A stretch of DNA of 64,000 bases from Balneola sp. (GTDB taxonomy: Bacteria; Bacteroidota; Rhodothermia; Balneolales; Balneolaceae). Of the stretch, positions 37,923-46,786 are shown one piece after another. Made by a program: the position numbers and the translations under genes. The notes beneath the pieces were generated by a model. The model saw only the letters and a program-made list of their open reading frames with translations, made no database searches and was not told the DNA's origin. The DNA lies in contig JAEPPZ010000001.1 of assembly GCA_017640785.1 (NCBI GenBank), positions 124,001 to 188,000 on the forward strand, read 5' to 3'. How positions within the stretch are numbered: the first letter of the stretch is position 1; every line of letters starts with the position of its first letter.

Positions 37923-37953
37923 AAGCGTTTGTAATCAATTCAAACGCTTTTTT
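37923..37953 (+). terminator. Terminator hairpin directly before the efflux adaptor start
   Basis: AAGCGTTTG (37923-37931) pairs with CAAACGCTT (37941-37949), followed by five T residues; the ATG is at 37957, only 4 bases after the T run. It has the form of a rho-independent terminator in the leader, so it may be an attenuator of the operon or the end of an upstream transcript. No Shine-Dalgarno sequence fits between it and the ATG. Confidence 0.65.
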
Positions 37954-37956
37954 ATT

Positions 37957-39006
37957 ATGAAAATTAAACAACTTGGCTATTTATCCGCAGTATTACTCCT
38001 TACACTTTCAGCTTGCGGAAACGAAGGAAACAATAATGATGAAAATGGTGACGACGAAGAAATCGTGGTTATCCCGGTAGAAGCAACTACCGTATCCCGT
38101 GGAGATATTTCTGCTTACTACTCAAATTCAGCAACTTTAGAAGCCGAACAAGAAGCCTTAGTAGTTGCCAAGGTCAGAGGTATTATAAATCAGGTTTTAG
38201 TTGAAGAAGGCGACAAAGTTAAAGCCGGACAAGTAATTGCTAGGATTGAAGACGAACAGTATAGAATTGAAGCTGAACGGGCCAAATCTAATATGGACCG
38301 TCTGTACAACGACTTCAAAAGAAGTAAGGAATTGTACGACAAACAAGCCATTTCTGTCGAAGAATATCAAAACAAGCAGTTTGAATATGAAGCTCAAAAA
38401 TCAGCTTATGAACTTGCAAAACTGAACCAGGAACACACTTCCATCAAATCTCCAATTAGCGGGGTTATTTCTGAAAGGCTGATCAAAAAAGGAAATATGA
38501 TTGGTACTGATCAGAATGTATATCGGGTAACTGATTTCGATCCTTTACAAGCAATTCTATATGTACCTGAACATGAAATGGCTAAGATCAACAAGAACCA
38601 GCCTGCGGAAATTAAAGTAGATGCATTACCCGGACAGTCATTTAAAGCACATGTTGAGAGAATAAGCCCGATCGTTGATCCAACAACAGGAACTTTCAAA
38701 GTGACCGTTGTCATTGATGAAAAAAGCGACAAACTAAAGCCCGGTATGTTTGGCAGAGTCAAAATTGTTTATGACACCAGACTCAGTACAAAAATGATCC
38801 CTAAAGTTGCTGTGATGTCAGAGGATGAAACTCAAACGGTGTTCGTGGTCAGAGACTCACTTGCTTACAAAAAGATCATCAAAACGGGATATGTAAACGG
38901 AAGCAACATCGAGATCCTGGAAGGACTTGAAGACGGAGAAGTTGTTGTAACAACAGGACAAGGAAGCCTGAAAGACAGCGCAAAAGTTAATGTAGTTCGC
39001 AGCTAA
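37957..39006 (+). CDS. RND efflux periplasmic adaptor lipoprotein (MdtA-like)
   Basis: 349 residues from the ATG at 37957; the longer frame from TTG at 37912 would bury the signal peptide, so I reject it. A lipobox LSAC (Cys20) anchors it. The biotinyl-lipoyl halves (about 60-110 and 170-190), the alpha-hairpin coiled coil (about 95-160) and beta-barrel domains (LQAILYVPEHEMAKI, LKPGMFGRVKIVYDT) are in the normal order for membrane fusion proteins. It bridges inner-membrane pumps to an outer-membrane channel, which is not in the window. It is followed by two permeases, 13 bases apart from the first. Confidence 0.9.
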   Translation: MKIKQLGYLSAVLLLTLSACGNEGNNNDENGDDEEIVVIPVEATTVSRGDISAYYSNSATLEAEQEALVVAKVRGIINQVLVEEGDKVKAGQVIARIEDEQYRIEAERAKSNMDRLYNDFKRSKELYDKQAISVEEYQNKQFEYEAQKSAYELAKLNQEHTSIKSPISGVISERLIKKGNMIGTDQNVYRVTDFDPLQAILYVPEHEMAKINKNQPAEIKVDALPGQSFKAHVERISPIVDPTTGTFKVTVVIDEKSDKLKPGMFGRVKIVYDTRLSTKMIPKVAVMSEDETQTVFVVRDSLAYKKIIKTGYVNGSNIEILEGLEDGEVVVTTGQGSLKDSAKVNVVRS

Positions 39007-39019
39007 TAGGAACTCCGAT

Positions 39020-42000
39020 ATGAAACTCATAGATTTCTCCGTAAAGCGAAAAGTAACTATTTCGATGTTTACAGTGGCGATTCTGTTATTCGGAATTGTC
39101 TCACTTTCTCGCCTGAATGTAAACCTGCTTCCTGATCTTAGTTACCCAACTCTTACTGTTCGCACCGAGTTTGAAGGAGCCGCTCCCATTGAAGTTGAAA
39201 ACCTTATCTCCAAACCAATTGAAGAAGCTGTTGGAGTTGTAAAAGGGGTTAAACTGGTTCGTTCAATTTCCAGAGCGGGACAATCAGATGTTGTTCTCGA
39301 GTTCGCCTGGGGAACCAACATGGATATTGCAAATCTTGATGTAATCGCAAAACTGGATGCTATTCAACTTCCTTTGCAAGCCAAAAAACCGGTAACGCTT
39401 CGTTTTGATCCAACTTTAGATCCTATCATCAGATATGCTTTGTATTATGATGACAGTGAAAAAGAAGATCCGGAAAGTACTGATGACAGAAAAGTTGATC
39501 TGGCTTCTTTTTTAGAGCCAGATGAAGACCTTAATGATCCGGAAGCGATCGCCAGATTAAAGCAACTCCGAATCATTTCCGATGAAATTCTGAAAAAGAA
39601 TCTGGAATCCTCAGATGGTGTAGCATCTGTAAAGATAAGCGGTGGGCTTGAAGAACAAATTCAGGTAAACATTGATCAGGAACGACTAGCCTACCTGAAC
39701 ATTCCCATTGAGACGATCACATCTACTTTAAGTGCGGAAAATATAAATCTATCCGGTGGTCGATTAGAGGAAGGAACACAACAGTATTTAGTAAGAACTC
39801 TGAACGAATTTAAAGATGTAGATCAGATCAGAAATACAGTGCTTACCGTTTTAAATGGAAATGCAGTGTATTTAAAAGATGTGGCTGACATCCGTCAAGG
39901 TTATAAAGAAAGAGAAGCGATTACCCGATTAAACGCTAAGGAAGCAGTAGAGATCGCTATTTATAAAGAAGGCGATGCTAACACGGTAGCCGTTGCTGAA
40001 TCTGCTAAAGAACGAATAAACGAAATTCAGAGAAACCTTCCTTCCGGAATGAAACTCGAGAAAGTATACGACCAATCCATTTTCATTTCATCAGCAGTAA
40101 ACGAAGTTAAAAAAGCGGGTATTATCGGTGGTATTCTTGCGGTTCTTGTTCTCTACTTCTTTTTAAGAAACTTCTGGAGTACCGTGATCATCTCGGTTTC
40201 CATCCCGGTTTCAATTATCGCCACCTTCAACCTGATGTATGGAAATGATATTACACTGAATATTATGTCGTTGGGTGGTATCGCACTTGGTATCGGTATG
40301 TTAGTGGATAATTCTATTGTAGTACTTGAGAATATTGCCAGACATAAAGATATGGGCAAAAATGCTCTGCAAGCAGCCAAAGACGGAGCCAGCGAAGTGG
40401 GAACAGCAGTGATCGCTTCAACACTTACAACAGTTGCTGTATTCTTCCCGTTGGTTTTTGTGGATGGAATTGCCGGACAATTATTCAGGGATCAGGCACT
40501 CACTGTTACCTTTTCATTGATCGCATCTCTTATAGTTGCGGTTACGTTGATTCCGATGATGTCATCCTTAAGTGGCAGGAAAAAAGCAATTACCCCACTT
40601 GAGCTTAAAGAACCAAGAACTTCTGCAGGGAGATTCTTCAGAAAAAGCAGACTGTTCTTTTTCTATACGATACCAACAGCTGTAACTAAAGCCATTCGGG
40701 CGATATTCAATTTCTTTGCCAAGGCTTTAAAATTCTTCTTCTCCCCTTTTGTGTGGGCTTTCGATAAATTCTACCAAGCTTCTGAAGAAGTATATTTAGG
40801 GCTTCTGAAAACATCATTAAACAACAGACTTATTGTGATTGTTGTAGCTATTCTTTGTTTTGGAGGCTCTTTAACTTTGGTACAGAAGATCGGTATTGAA
40901 CTTATTCCGCAGTTATCTCAGGGTGAGTTTAAAGTTGAATTCAAACTTCCTCCCGGAACACCCATCGAACAGACCGATTCCGCTTTAAAAGCAGTTCAGG
41001 AAGCCACAAAGGAAGCTCAGAATGTACAATCTACTTTTGCAGTTGCCGGAACGGGTAACAGAATGGATGCCAATCCTGATCAAGGTGGAGAAAACTGGGG
41101 CGAGCTAAATGTTCTGCTGGCATCAGGAGCTTCTTCTGATACTGAAAGCTCTGTAATGAGTTCTATGAGAAGTTCTCTTCAAGTAGTGCCGGGATTGCAG
41201 TATAAATTTTCCAGACCGTCTCTGTTTTCATTTTCTACTCCTGTTGAAGTTGAAATAAGTGGTTACGATTTAGAACAGCTTAAAGAAGTAAGCGATCAAA
41301 TTGTTCAAAAAATGGATGCCAATTCCCGTTTTGCTGATGTTAAAAATTCCATGCAGATCGGTAGTCCGGAAATTCAAATTCTGTTTGACCGAGATCGCGC
41401 CGCTGCTTTAGGATTGCAAGTGCATGAAGTTGCAGATCGAGTGGTGAGTAATGTTCGCGGTGATGTAGCAACCAGATATTCATGGAGAGATCGTAAAATT
41501 GATGTGTTGGTTAGAGCTCAGGAAGAAGATCGTTCCTCTATTGATGAGATCAAGAATCTGGTGATCAATCCAAACAGTGAACGTTCCATTCCGTTAAGTG
41601 CTATTGCTGAAGTTAAGATTGCAAACGGTCCGGGAGAAATACGCAGAGCTTCTCAGCAAAGAGTTGCTGTTGTAACTGCCAATCTGAATTACGGTGATCT
41701 TGGAGACGCTGCTACTGATGTTCAGCAAATTATTAATGAAACAACGATGCCAAGTGGTGTGTTTGCCCGAATCGCCGGACAAAATGAAGAAATGGGAGAA
41801 TCATTTAAATCTCTGTTATTCGCTCTGGCACTGGCTGTATTTCTGGTTTATTTGGTGATGGCTTCTCAGTTCGAATCTCTGCTTCACCCTTTTATCATCC
41901 TCTTTACTATTCCGCTTGCTTTGGTTGGAGCTATTCTGGCGCTCTTTATTACAGGTACAACTATAAGCGTGGTTGTATTCATTGGTTTGATTCTCCTAGC

Positions 42001-42328
42001 AGGAATTGTAGTAAACAATGCTATTGTATTGATCGATCTGATCAACCAGCTAAGAGAACGTGGTATGGATAAATACGAAGCTATTATTGAAGGCGGAAAA
42101 TCCAGATTACGCCCTATTTTGATGACTACATTAACCACTACGCTGGGACTTCTCCCTCTCGCTATCGGATTTGGCGACGGTGCAGAATTAAGAGCTCCGA
42201 TGGGGATCACGGTAATTGGCGGACTTCTGGTTTCAACTCTACTTACGCTTGTTGTAATTCCGGTGATGTATTCCATCATGGACAGAAAAAATTACGATAC
42301 TCAAACTGAAGCTGTAACGGAGAACTGA
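39020..42328 (+). CDS. RND efflux permease 1 (MdtB/AcrB-like)
   Basis: 1102 residues with the twelve-helix two-repeat architecture of the RND superfamily: helix 1 near 11-31, the large periplasmic porter domain, TM4 motif GIALGIGMLVDNSIVVLEN (about 419-437) where the second Asp of the AcrB pair is Asn, and a C-terminal helical bundle with GIVVNNAIVLIDLINQ. A cytoplasmic/central insertion of about 70 residues (530-600) with Arg/Phe-rich sequence makes it longer than usual. It is paired with a second permease starting one base after its stop. Confidence 0.92.
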   Translation: MKLIDFSVKRKVTISMFTVAILLFGIVSLSRLNVNLLPDLSYPTLTVRTEFEGAAPIEVENLISKPIEEAVGVVKGVKLVRSISRAGQSDVVLEFAWGTNMDIANLDVIAKLDAIQLPLQAKKPVTLRFDPTLDPIIRYALYYDDSEKEDPESTDDRKVDLASFLEPDEDLNDPEAIARLKQLRIISDEILKKNLESSDGVASVKISGGLEEQIQVNIDQERLAYLNIPIETITSTLSAENINLSGGRLEEGTQQYLVRTLNEFKDVDQIRNTVLTVLNGNAVYLKDVADIRQGYKEREAITRLNAKEAVEIAIYKEGDANTVAVAESAKERINEIQRNLPSGMKLEKVYDQSIFISSAVNEVKKAGIIGGILAVLVLYFFLRNFWSTVIISVSIPVSIIATFNLMYGNDITLNIMSLGGIALGIGMLVDNSIVVLENIARHKDMGKNALQAAKDGASEVGTAVIASTLTTVAVFFPLVFVDGIAGQLFRDQALTVTFSLIASLIVAVTLIPMMSSLSGRKKAITPLELKEPRTSAGRFFRKSRLFFFYTIPTAVTKAIRAIFNFFAKALKFFFSPFVWAFDKFYQASEEVYLGLLKTSLNNRLIVIVVAILCFGGSLTLVQKIGIELIPQLSQGEFKVEFKLPPGTPIEQTDSALKAVQEATKEAQNVQSTFAVAGTGNRMDANPDQGGENWGELNVLLASGASSDTESSVMSSMRSSLQVVPGLQYKFSRPSLFSFSTPVEVEISGYDLEQLKEVSDQIVQKMDANSRFADVKNSMQIGSPEIQILFDRDRAAALGLQVHEVADRVVSNVRGDVATRYSWRDRKIDVLVRAQEEDRSSIDEIKNLVINPNSERSIPLSAIAEVKIANGPGEIRRASQQRVAVVTANLNYGDLGDAATDVQQIINETTMPSGVFARIAGQNEEMGESFKSLLFALALAVFLVYLVMASQFESLLHPFIILFTIPLALVGAILALFITGTTISVVVFIGLILLAGIVVNNAIVLIDLINQLRERGMDKYEAIIEGGKSRLRPILMTTLTTTLGLLPLAIGFGDGAELRAPMGITVIGGLLVSTLLTLVVIPVMYSIMDRKNYDTQTEAVTEN

Positions 42329-42329
42329 T

Positions 42330-45300
42330 ATGAGTATGACCGAGATCTCCATAAAAAGACCGGTAACAACCATGATGGTTTTTGTGAGCCTTGTGGTTGT
42401 CGGATTTATTGCTACTCGTTTGGTTCCTCTGGAGTATTTCCCGGACATTTCATTTCCCGGTGCCTCGATTCAGATCCCTTATCCTAATTCTTCTCCAAAT
42501 GAAATTGAAGAACAGGTTATCCGGCCTATTGAAGAGGTACTCGCAACAATAAGTGGCGTTGATCAGATCAATTCCAATGCAGGTGAGAATGAAGGTGGAA
42601 TTAGAATTCAATTTGTTCAAGGAAGTGATATTGATCTTAAAGCTATCGAGATCAAAGAAAAAATAGAAAGTGTTCGTAACCAACTGCCTGACGATTTTGA
42701 ATATTACCAGATCTTCAAATTTCAAGATGGTGGCGGTAATATGCTTCAATTACGTATTTCCAGTGAGCGCGATCTTTCGAATGCCTATGATCTTTTAGAC
42801 CGAAATCTGAAACAACGAATTGAGCGTATTGATGGGGTTGGTCAGGTTACTCTTTATGGTGTGGAAAAGAAAGAGATTAGAATTGAATTACTTGCCAACC
42901 GGCTCCAGAATTATAACATAGATCTGAATGATCTGAATCAACGTTTGAGCAGAGCTAACTTCTCGATCTCAGCGGGTAAGATCAACGATGCTGGATTAAG
43001 ATACAATGTTCGCCCAATGGGAGAATTAACTGAAGTTGAAGATTTTGAAAACCTTGTGATAGGAGAAAACAATCTTCGCTTAAAAGATATCGCAACCGTC
43101 GCATACACCTCTCCTGTTAGAAATTACGCCAGACATTTAGACCGAAAATATGCAATCGGTTTGGACATCGTTAAAGAGTCATCTGCTAATACCGTTGCAA
43201 CAGCTGATCGGGTTCTGAAAGAAATTGAAGAGATCAATGAACTTCCGGAAATGCAGGGGATTCAGATCTATGAAATGGATAATCAAGCCGACGGCATCCT
43301 GAGTTCTTTAGAAGAATTAATGAATGCCGGTGTTTTAGGTGCCGGACTTTCTGTAATCATGCTGTTCTTCTTTCTACGTCAGTTTGGAACTACTTTAATT
43401 GTAGCTACGGCTGTTCCTTTCTCATTAGTAGTAACATTAGGCTTTTTCTACTTCTTAAATATCTCCATCAATATTTTATCGATGACCGGTTTGATACTTG
43501 CCATTGGTATGCTGGTGGATAATGCCGTTGTGGTCACCGAGAACATACACCGGCATCGAAGAAACGGCATGGAACCGTCCAAAGCGGCAGTTCTTGGAGC
43601 AAAAGAGGTAGGAATTGCGGTAACTGCAGGTACATTTACTTCCGTGGTTGTTTTCCTTCCAAATATTATGAACGAAAGTTTTATCGCTCCATACATGTTT
43701 TACATTGGAATGCCGATCATTATTTCATTGATCGCTTCCCTGCTTATCTCACTTACGGTGATACCACTACTTACTTCAAAATTTAAACCCAGATCAAAAC
43801 AAGTAAAACGAACTATTATTGACAAACTTTCGGATAAATATTCTGCGTTCTTAGCTTGGTTCATTGAACGTAGATGGGTCTCCACCATCAGTATAGTTTT
43901 ACTCTTCTTTAGTATAGTAATTCCGATTTTACTTGGTATGAATATCGATATGTTTCCCAATAATCCTGAAAGAGAATTACAGCTCAGATACAATCTGAAT
44001 GGTTCTTACACTTTGGATCGTGTAAAGGAAACCGTAGACAAGGTTGAAGATTATTTGTATGAAAATATGGAAAAATTTGAGATCGAATCTGTTTATACAT
44101 ATTACCAACCGGAATATGCCCAGTCCACGATCATTTTGGTGGATGAAGAAGACGCTGAAAAATCTGTCGAGTTCATCAAAGAAGAGATCGAAAAAGACTT
44201 GCCGGTGGTAACCATTGGAGAGCCTGCTTTTGAATTCAGAAGCAGAAATAACAGCGAATCTATTCGGGTGTATGTTCAGGGTGAGTCCATGGATGTACTT
44301 ACAGAATTAGCCGATCAGGTTGAATGGAGAATTTCACAGGTTGAGGGATTTACTGATGTGAAATCGGATGCAGAACGTGGCAGAGATGAAATCCGTTTAA
44401 CCATCGACTCTGAAAAAGCTAAAACATACGGTTTAAGTTCACAAGCTGTGGCCAGATCAGTTTCAAATGCTGTACGTGGACAAAATCTGCGCAAAGTAAG
44501 AAGTGCTAATTCAGAAATTGACGTAATTCTCGCTCTTCAAAATGTAGACAAACAGTCTGTTGAGGATCTTAAAAATCTTCCAATATCTATTGAAGGTGAC
44601 CGAACAACTTCCCTCTCCACTCTTGCCAGTTTTGAACAAGCTTCCGGTCCGGGAAGGATATTCCGTCAGGATCGTAAAACTTCAATGGGAATTGCAGTTA
44701 ACCTAGAAGAAGGCATGACACCCGACGACGCCCGAAAAGAGCTTCGTGCTATCATGGATCAAATTGTATATCCTGCAGGTTACTCCTGGAGTTATGGCCG
44801 CAGTTTCAGTAACGACGATGAAGCCATGGGAACGATGTTGTTCAATATCGGAATTGCTTTCTTCCTGATCTATTTGGTGATGGCTTCCTTGTTTGAATCA
44901 TTGATGTATCCTACCGCCGTTCTTGCTTGTATACTGTACGGAATTGTTGGAATTTTCTGGTTCTTCTTTTTTACCGGAACCACTTTTGATCTTATGGCGA
45001 TGATCGGAATTCTTATACTGATGGGAATTGTCGTTAACAACGGTATCGTTCTCATCGATCATATCATTCATTTGAGAGAAGAAGGAATGAGTCGTGCCGA
45101 AGCTGTGGTACAAGGTGGAAAAGACCGAATGCGTCCTATTTTAATGACTGCAGGAACAACGGTTCTTGGATTGATTCCACTTTGTATCGGAACTACTCAA
45201 ATTGGTGGCGACGGACCTCCCTACTTCCCGATGGCAAGAGCTATTGTTGGTGGATTGATCTTCTCAACAGTTGTTACTCTGATCGTGCTTCCATCCATTT

Positions 45301-45362
45301 ATATCATCCTGGACGATTTCAAACTCTGGGCCGGAAGAATTGGAGCGAAAGCAAAAGGATAA
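42330..45362 (+). CDS. RND efflux permease 2 (MdtC-like)
   Basis: 1010 residues, complete RND permease: SITEI-type N-terminus, porter loops, TM4 GMLVDNAVVVTENIHRHR (about 391-408), and GIVVNNGIVLIDHII near 895-910. Tandem permeases with one adaptor, as in mdtABC, usually form a mixed trimer, and the immediate juxtaposition suggests equal expression. Substrate is unknown. The ATG is one base after the previous stop. A heptamer tandem repeat starts one base after its own stop. Confidence 0.92.
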   Translation: MSMTEISIKRPVTTMMVFVSLVVVGFIATRLVPLEYFPDISFPGASIQIPYPNSSPNEIEEQVIRPIEEVLATISGVDQINSNAGENEGGIRIQFVQGSDIDLKAIEIKEKIESVRNQLPDDFEYYQIFKFQDGGGNMLQLRISSERDLSNAYDLLDRNLKQRIERIDGVGQVTLYGVEKKEIRIELLANRLQNYNIDLNDLNQRLSRANFSISAGKINDAGLRYNVRPMGELTEVEDFENLVIGENNLRLKDIATVAYTSPVRNYARHLDRKYAIGLDIVKESSANTVATADRVLKEIEEINELPEMQGIQIYEMDNQADGILSSLEELMNAGVLGAGLSVIMLFFFLRQFGTTLIVATAVPFSLVVTLGFFYFLNISINILSMTGLILAIGMLVDNAVVVTENIHRHRRNGMEPSKAAVLGAKEVGIAVTAGTFTSVVVFLPNIMNESFIAPYMFYIGMPIIISLIASLLISLTVIPLLTSKFKPRSKQVKRTIIDKLSDKYSAFLAWFIERRWVSTISIVLLFFSIVIPILLGMNIDMFPNNPERELQLRYNLNGSYTLDRVKETVDKVEDYLYENMEKFEIESVYTYYQPEYAQSTIILVDEEDAEKSVEFIKEEIEKDLPVVTIGEPAFEFRSRNNSESIRVYVQGESMDVLTELADQVEWRISQVEGFTDVKSDAERGRDEIRLTIDSEKAKTYGLSSQAVARSVSNAVRGQNLRKVRSANSEIDVILALQNVDKQSVEDLKNLPISIEGDRTTSLSTLASFEQASGPGRIFRQDRKTSMGIAVNLEEGMTPDDARKELRAIMDQIVYPAGYSWSYGRSFSNDDEAMGTMLFNIGIAFFLIYLVMASLFESLMYPTAVLACILYGIVGIFWFFFFTGTTFDLMAMIGILILMGIVVNNGIVLIDHIIHLREEGMSRAEAVVQGGKDRMRPILMTAGTTVLGLIPLCIGTTQIGGDGPPYFPMARAIVGGLIFSTVVTLIVLPSIYIILDDFKLWAGRIGAKAKG

Positions 45363-45363
45363 G

Positions 45364-45454
45364 AACATCCAACATCCAACATCCAACATCCAACATCCAA
45401 CATCCAACATCCAACATCCAACATCCAACATCCAACATCCAACATCCAACATCC
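45364..45454 (+). repeat. Thirteen tandem copies of the heptamer AACATCC
   Basis: Exactly 91 bases, 13 identical 7-bp units, starting one base after the permease stop codon (45360-45362). It belongs to short tandemly repeated repetitive sequences. Frames through it give meaningless repeated peptides, which I do not count as genes. A different heptamer occurs 12 times at 46284-46367 on the other side of the toxin-antitoxin module. Confidence 0.97.
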
Positions 45455-45479
45455 AAATAGAAGTTTAGTACTTTGACCT

Positions 45480-45504
45480 CGTTCCCAAGCTCTGCTTGGG
45501 AACG
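45480..45504. repeat. Hairpin A: 11-bp perfect stem, CGTTCCCAAGC / GCTTGGGAACG
   Basis: Stem 45480-45490 with 45494-45504 and a TCT loop; the centre reads GCTCTGC. It lies 25 bases inside the heptamer repeat. Similar hairpins with CGTTCC/GGAACG arms occur at 46241-46265 and, with GGTTCC arms and the same GCTCTGC centre, at 60563-60587 and 63843-63867. Confidence 0.9.
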
Positions 45505-45647
45505 CCAGTCGGAAGCTCCTGTCCCCTCTTCATTTAAGTAACAACTCTTGTTAATTCACTTAATTTTAGCCCGACCTACCTTACATTGGTAACCACATTT
45601 CAATTCAGTATATTTATAGTACTTTAAAAAACTTTATATGTACTTTT

Positions 45648-45932
45648 ATGAATATTTCTCTTTCAAAAGATATCGAACCACTATCCGAATTTCGTAAAAA
45701 GTCTGCTGATTTTGTAAAACGACTGAAGAAAGACAAACAACCTATCGTCTTAACTCAACATGGCAAAAGTGCCGCTGTATTGATGGATGTCTCCGAATAC
45801 GAGCGCATTGCCGAAAGAATGGAAATGCTGGAAGATCTGCTGGAAGCAAAACAACAAGTTGAGCAAGGTAATACCTTTACCATTGACGAAGCTAAAGAAA
45901 GGATTGAAAAACATCTTTCTAAATGGAAGTAA
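45648..45932 (+). CDS. Phd/YefM-family antitoxin
   Basis: 94 residues. The N-terminal segment (MNISLSKDIEPLSEFRKKSADFVKRL) and ITQHGKSAAVLMDVSEYERI match the Phd/YefM DNA-binding and dimer fold; the C-terminal tail (about 65-94) would wrap the toxin. It represses its own operon and neutralises the downstream toxin. The upstream 60 bases contain repeated GTACTTT-like words that could be the operator. It overlaps the toxin gene by 10 bases (45923-45932). Confidence 0.88.
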   Translation: MNISLSKDIEPLSEFRKKSADFVKRLKKDKQPIVLTQHGKSAAVLMDVSEYERIAERMEMLEDLLEAKQQVEQGNTFTIDEAKERIEKHLSKWK

Positions 45933-46213
45933 TCTTTACCGATCGTTTTCTTACTCGGGTTGAGGAATGTACGGATTACATTGCTTTGGATCACATTCCG
46001 ACAGCTATAAAGTGGGCGGAAGAGATTTTCCATCATTGTGAACAACTAAGATCACAACCTGGTAGCGGCAGAATGGTACCTGAATTCAATCGTGATGAAA
46101 TCAAAGAGTTTATTCATGGAAATTACAGGCTGGTTTATGAAATAAAGCCTAACTGTATTTATATGCTAACGATCTGGCATACCAGTCAAATCTTACCCGA
46201 AAAGCCATATTGA
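45923..46213 (+). CDS. ParE/RelE-family toxin
   Basis: 96 residues of the RelE/ParE fold: an N-terminal helix pair, then GRMVPEF (about 49-55), the family core IKEFIHGNYRLVYEI (about 61-75) and the C-terminal IYMLTIWHTSQILP. ParE members poison gyrase and RelE members cleave mRNA; the sequence is closer to the ParE/YoeB-like group but the target is not settled. The start lies inside the antitoxin gene, so expression is coupled. A mirror hairpin follows 27 bases after the stop. Confidence 0.85.
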   Translation: MEVIFTDRFLTRVEECTDYIALDHIPTAIKWAEEIFHHCEQLRSQPGSGRMVPEFNRDEIKEFIHGNYRLVYEIKPNCIYMLTIWHTSQILPEKPY

Positions 46214-46240
46214 AACAGACGAAGCATAACCTCAGTACTG

Positions 46241-46265
46241 CGTTCCGAACGGGACGTTCGGAACG
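46241..46265. repeat. Hairpin B: 11-bp perfect stem, CGTTCCGAACG / CGTTCGGAACG
   Basis: Stem 46241-46251 with 46255-46265 and a GGA loop. It has the same length, stem and loop size as hairpin A, in the opposite sense, with the same outer CGTTCC. It lies 18 bases before the CTCACTC heptamer repeat. Confidence 0.9.
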
Positions 46266-46283
46266 AGATGTAAGCAGAGCCTC

Positions 46284-46367
46284 CTCACTCCTCACTCCTC
46301 ACTCCTCACTCCTCACTCCTCACTCCTCACTCCTCACTCCTCACTCCTCACTCCTCACTCCTCACTC
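46284..46367 (+). repeat. Twelve tandem copies of the heptamer CTCACTC
   Basis: 84 bases, 12 identical 7-bp units. Repeat on the distal side of the toxin-antitoxin module, mirroring the AACATCC array at 45364-45454 in unit length, copy number and distance to its hairpin. It is not a CRISPR array: no spacers. Confidence 0.97.
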
Positions 46368-46415
46368 CAAAAAAAATTACATCATTTAATCATTTCAAAG
46401 TATTGGAATCAGCCG

Positions 46416-46786
46416 TATATTTGTATTTATAAAGACGGTTAAATAAAAAGATTTTTACAGAGACTATTTTTTGCACTACGCACTGAATACATATCAATTA
46501 CAAAATGGACAAGAAGAGAAAAACATGCTTCTTGATGCTATTTCTACCGATCTACTTTTATTCTGCACATCAATTTTTGTACTTATAAAGCAGAAACTTT
46601 TCGCTGATATTTCACAACCATCAGCCCCTAAAAAAACAAATTTTCAAGATAATCAGGCCGATGTTACTGCGCTGCCTTTTCAGGTAACATCCTATATACG
46701 CTCATTTTACGATCCGGAGTTAGTACTCAGAATTCGACAGTGGATAGCATGTATTGCAGCTAACGGCCGCTCAAAAAAGAAATTCA
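46416..46786 (+). promoter_or_regulatory. Promoter -7 element and long leader of the RNase G/E gene
   Basis: TATATTTG at 46416-46423 matches the -7 consensus TAnnTTTG; a -33 TTG is not well placed, so this is tentative. The first ATG of the RNase gene is at 46787, which leaves about 350 bases of leader. The gap 46214-46786 has no convincing gene: a frame from 46471 to 46905 overlaps the RNase start and has poor composition. Confidence 0.4.

Noticed and set aside
45182-45460. Frames through the AACATCC array (both strands)
   Set aside because: The peptides are pure repeat products (IQHPTSN and LDVGCWM units).
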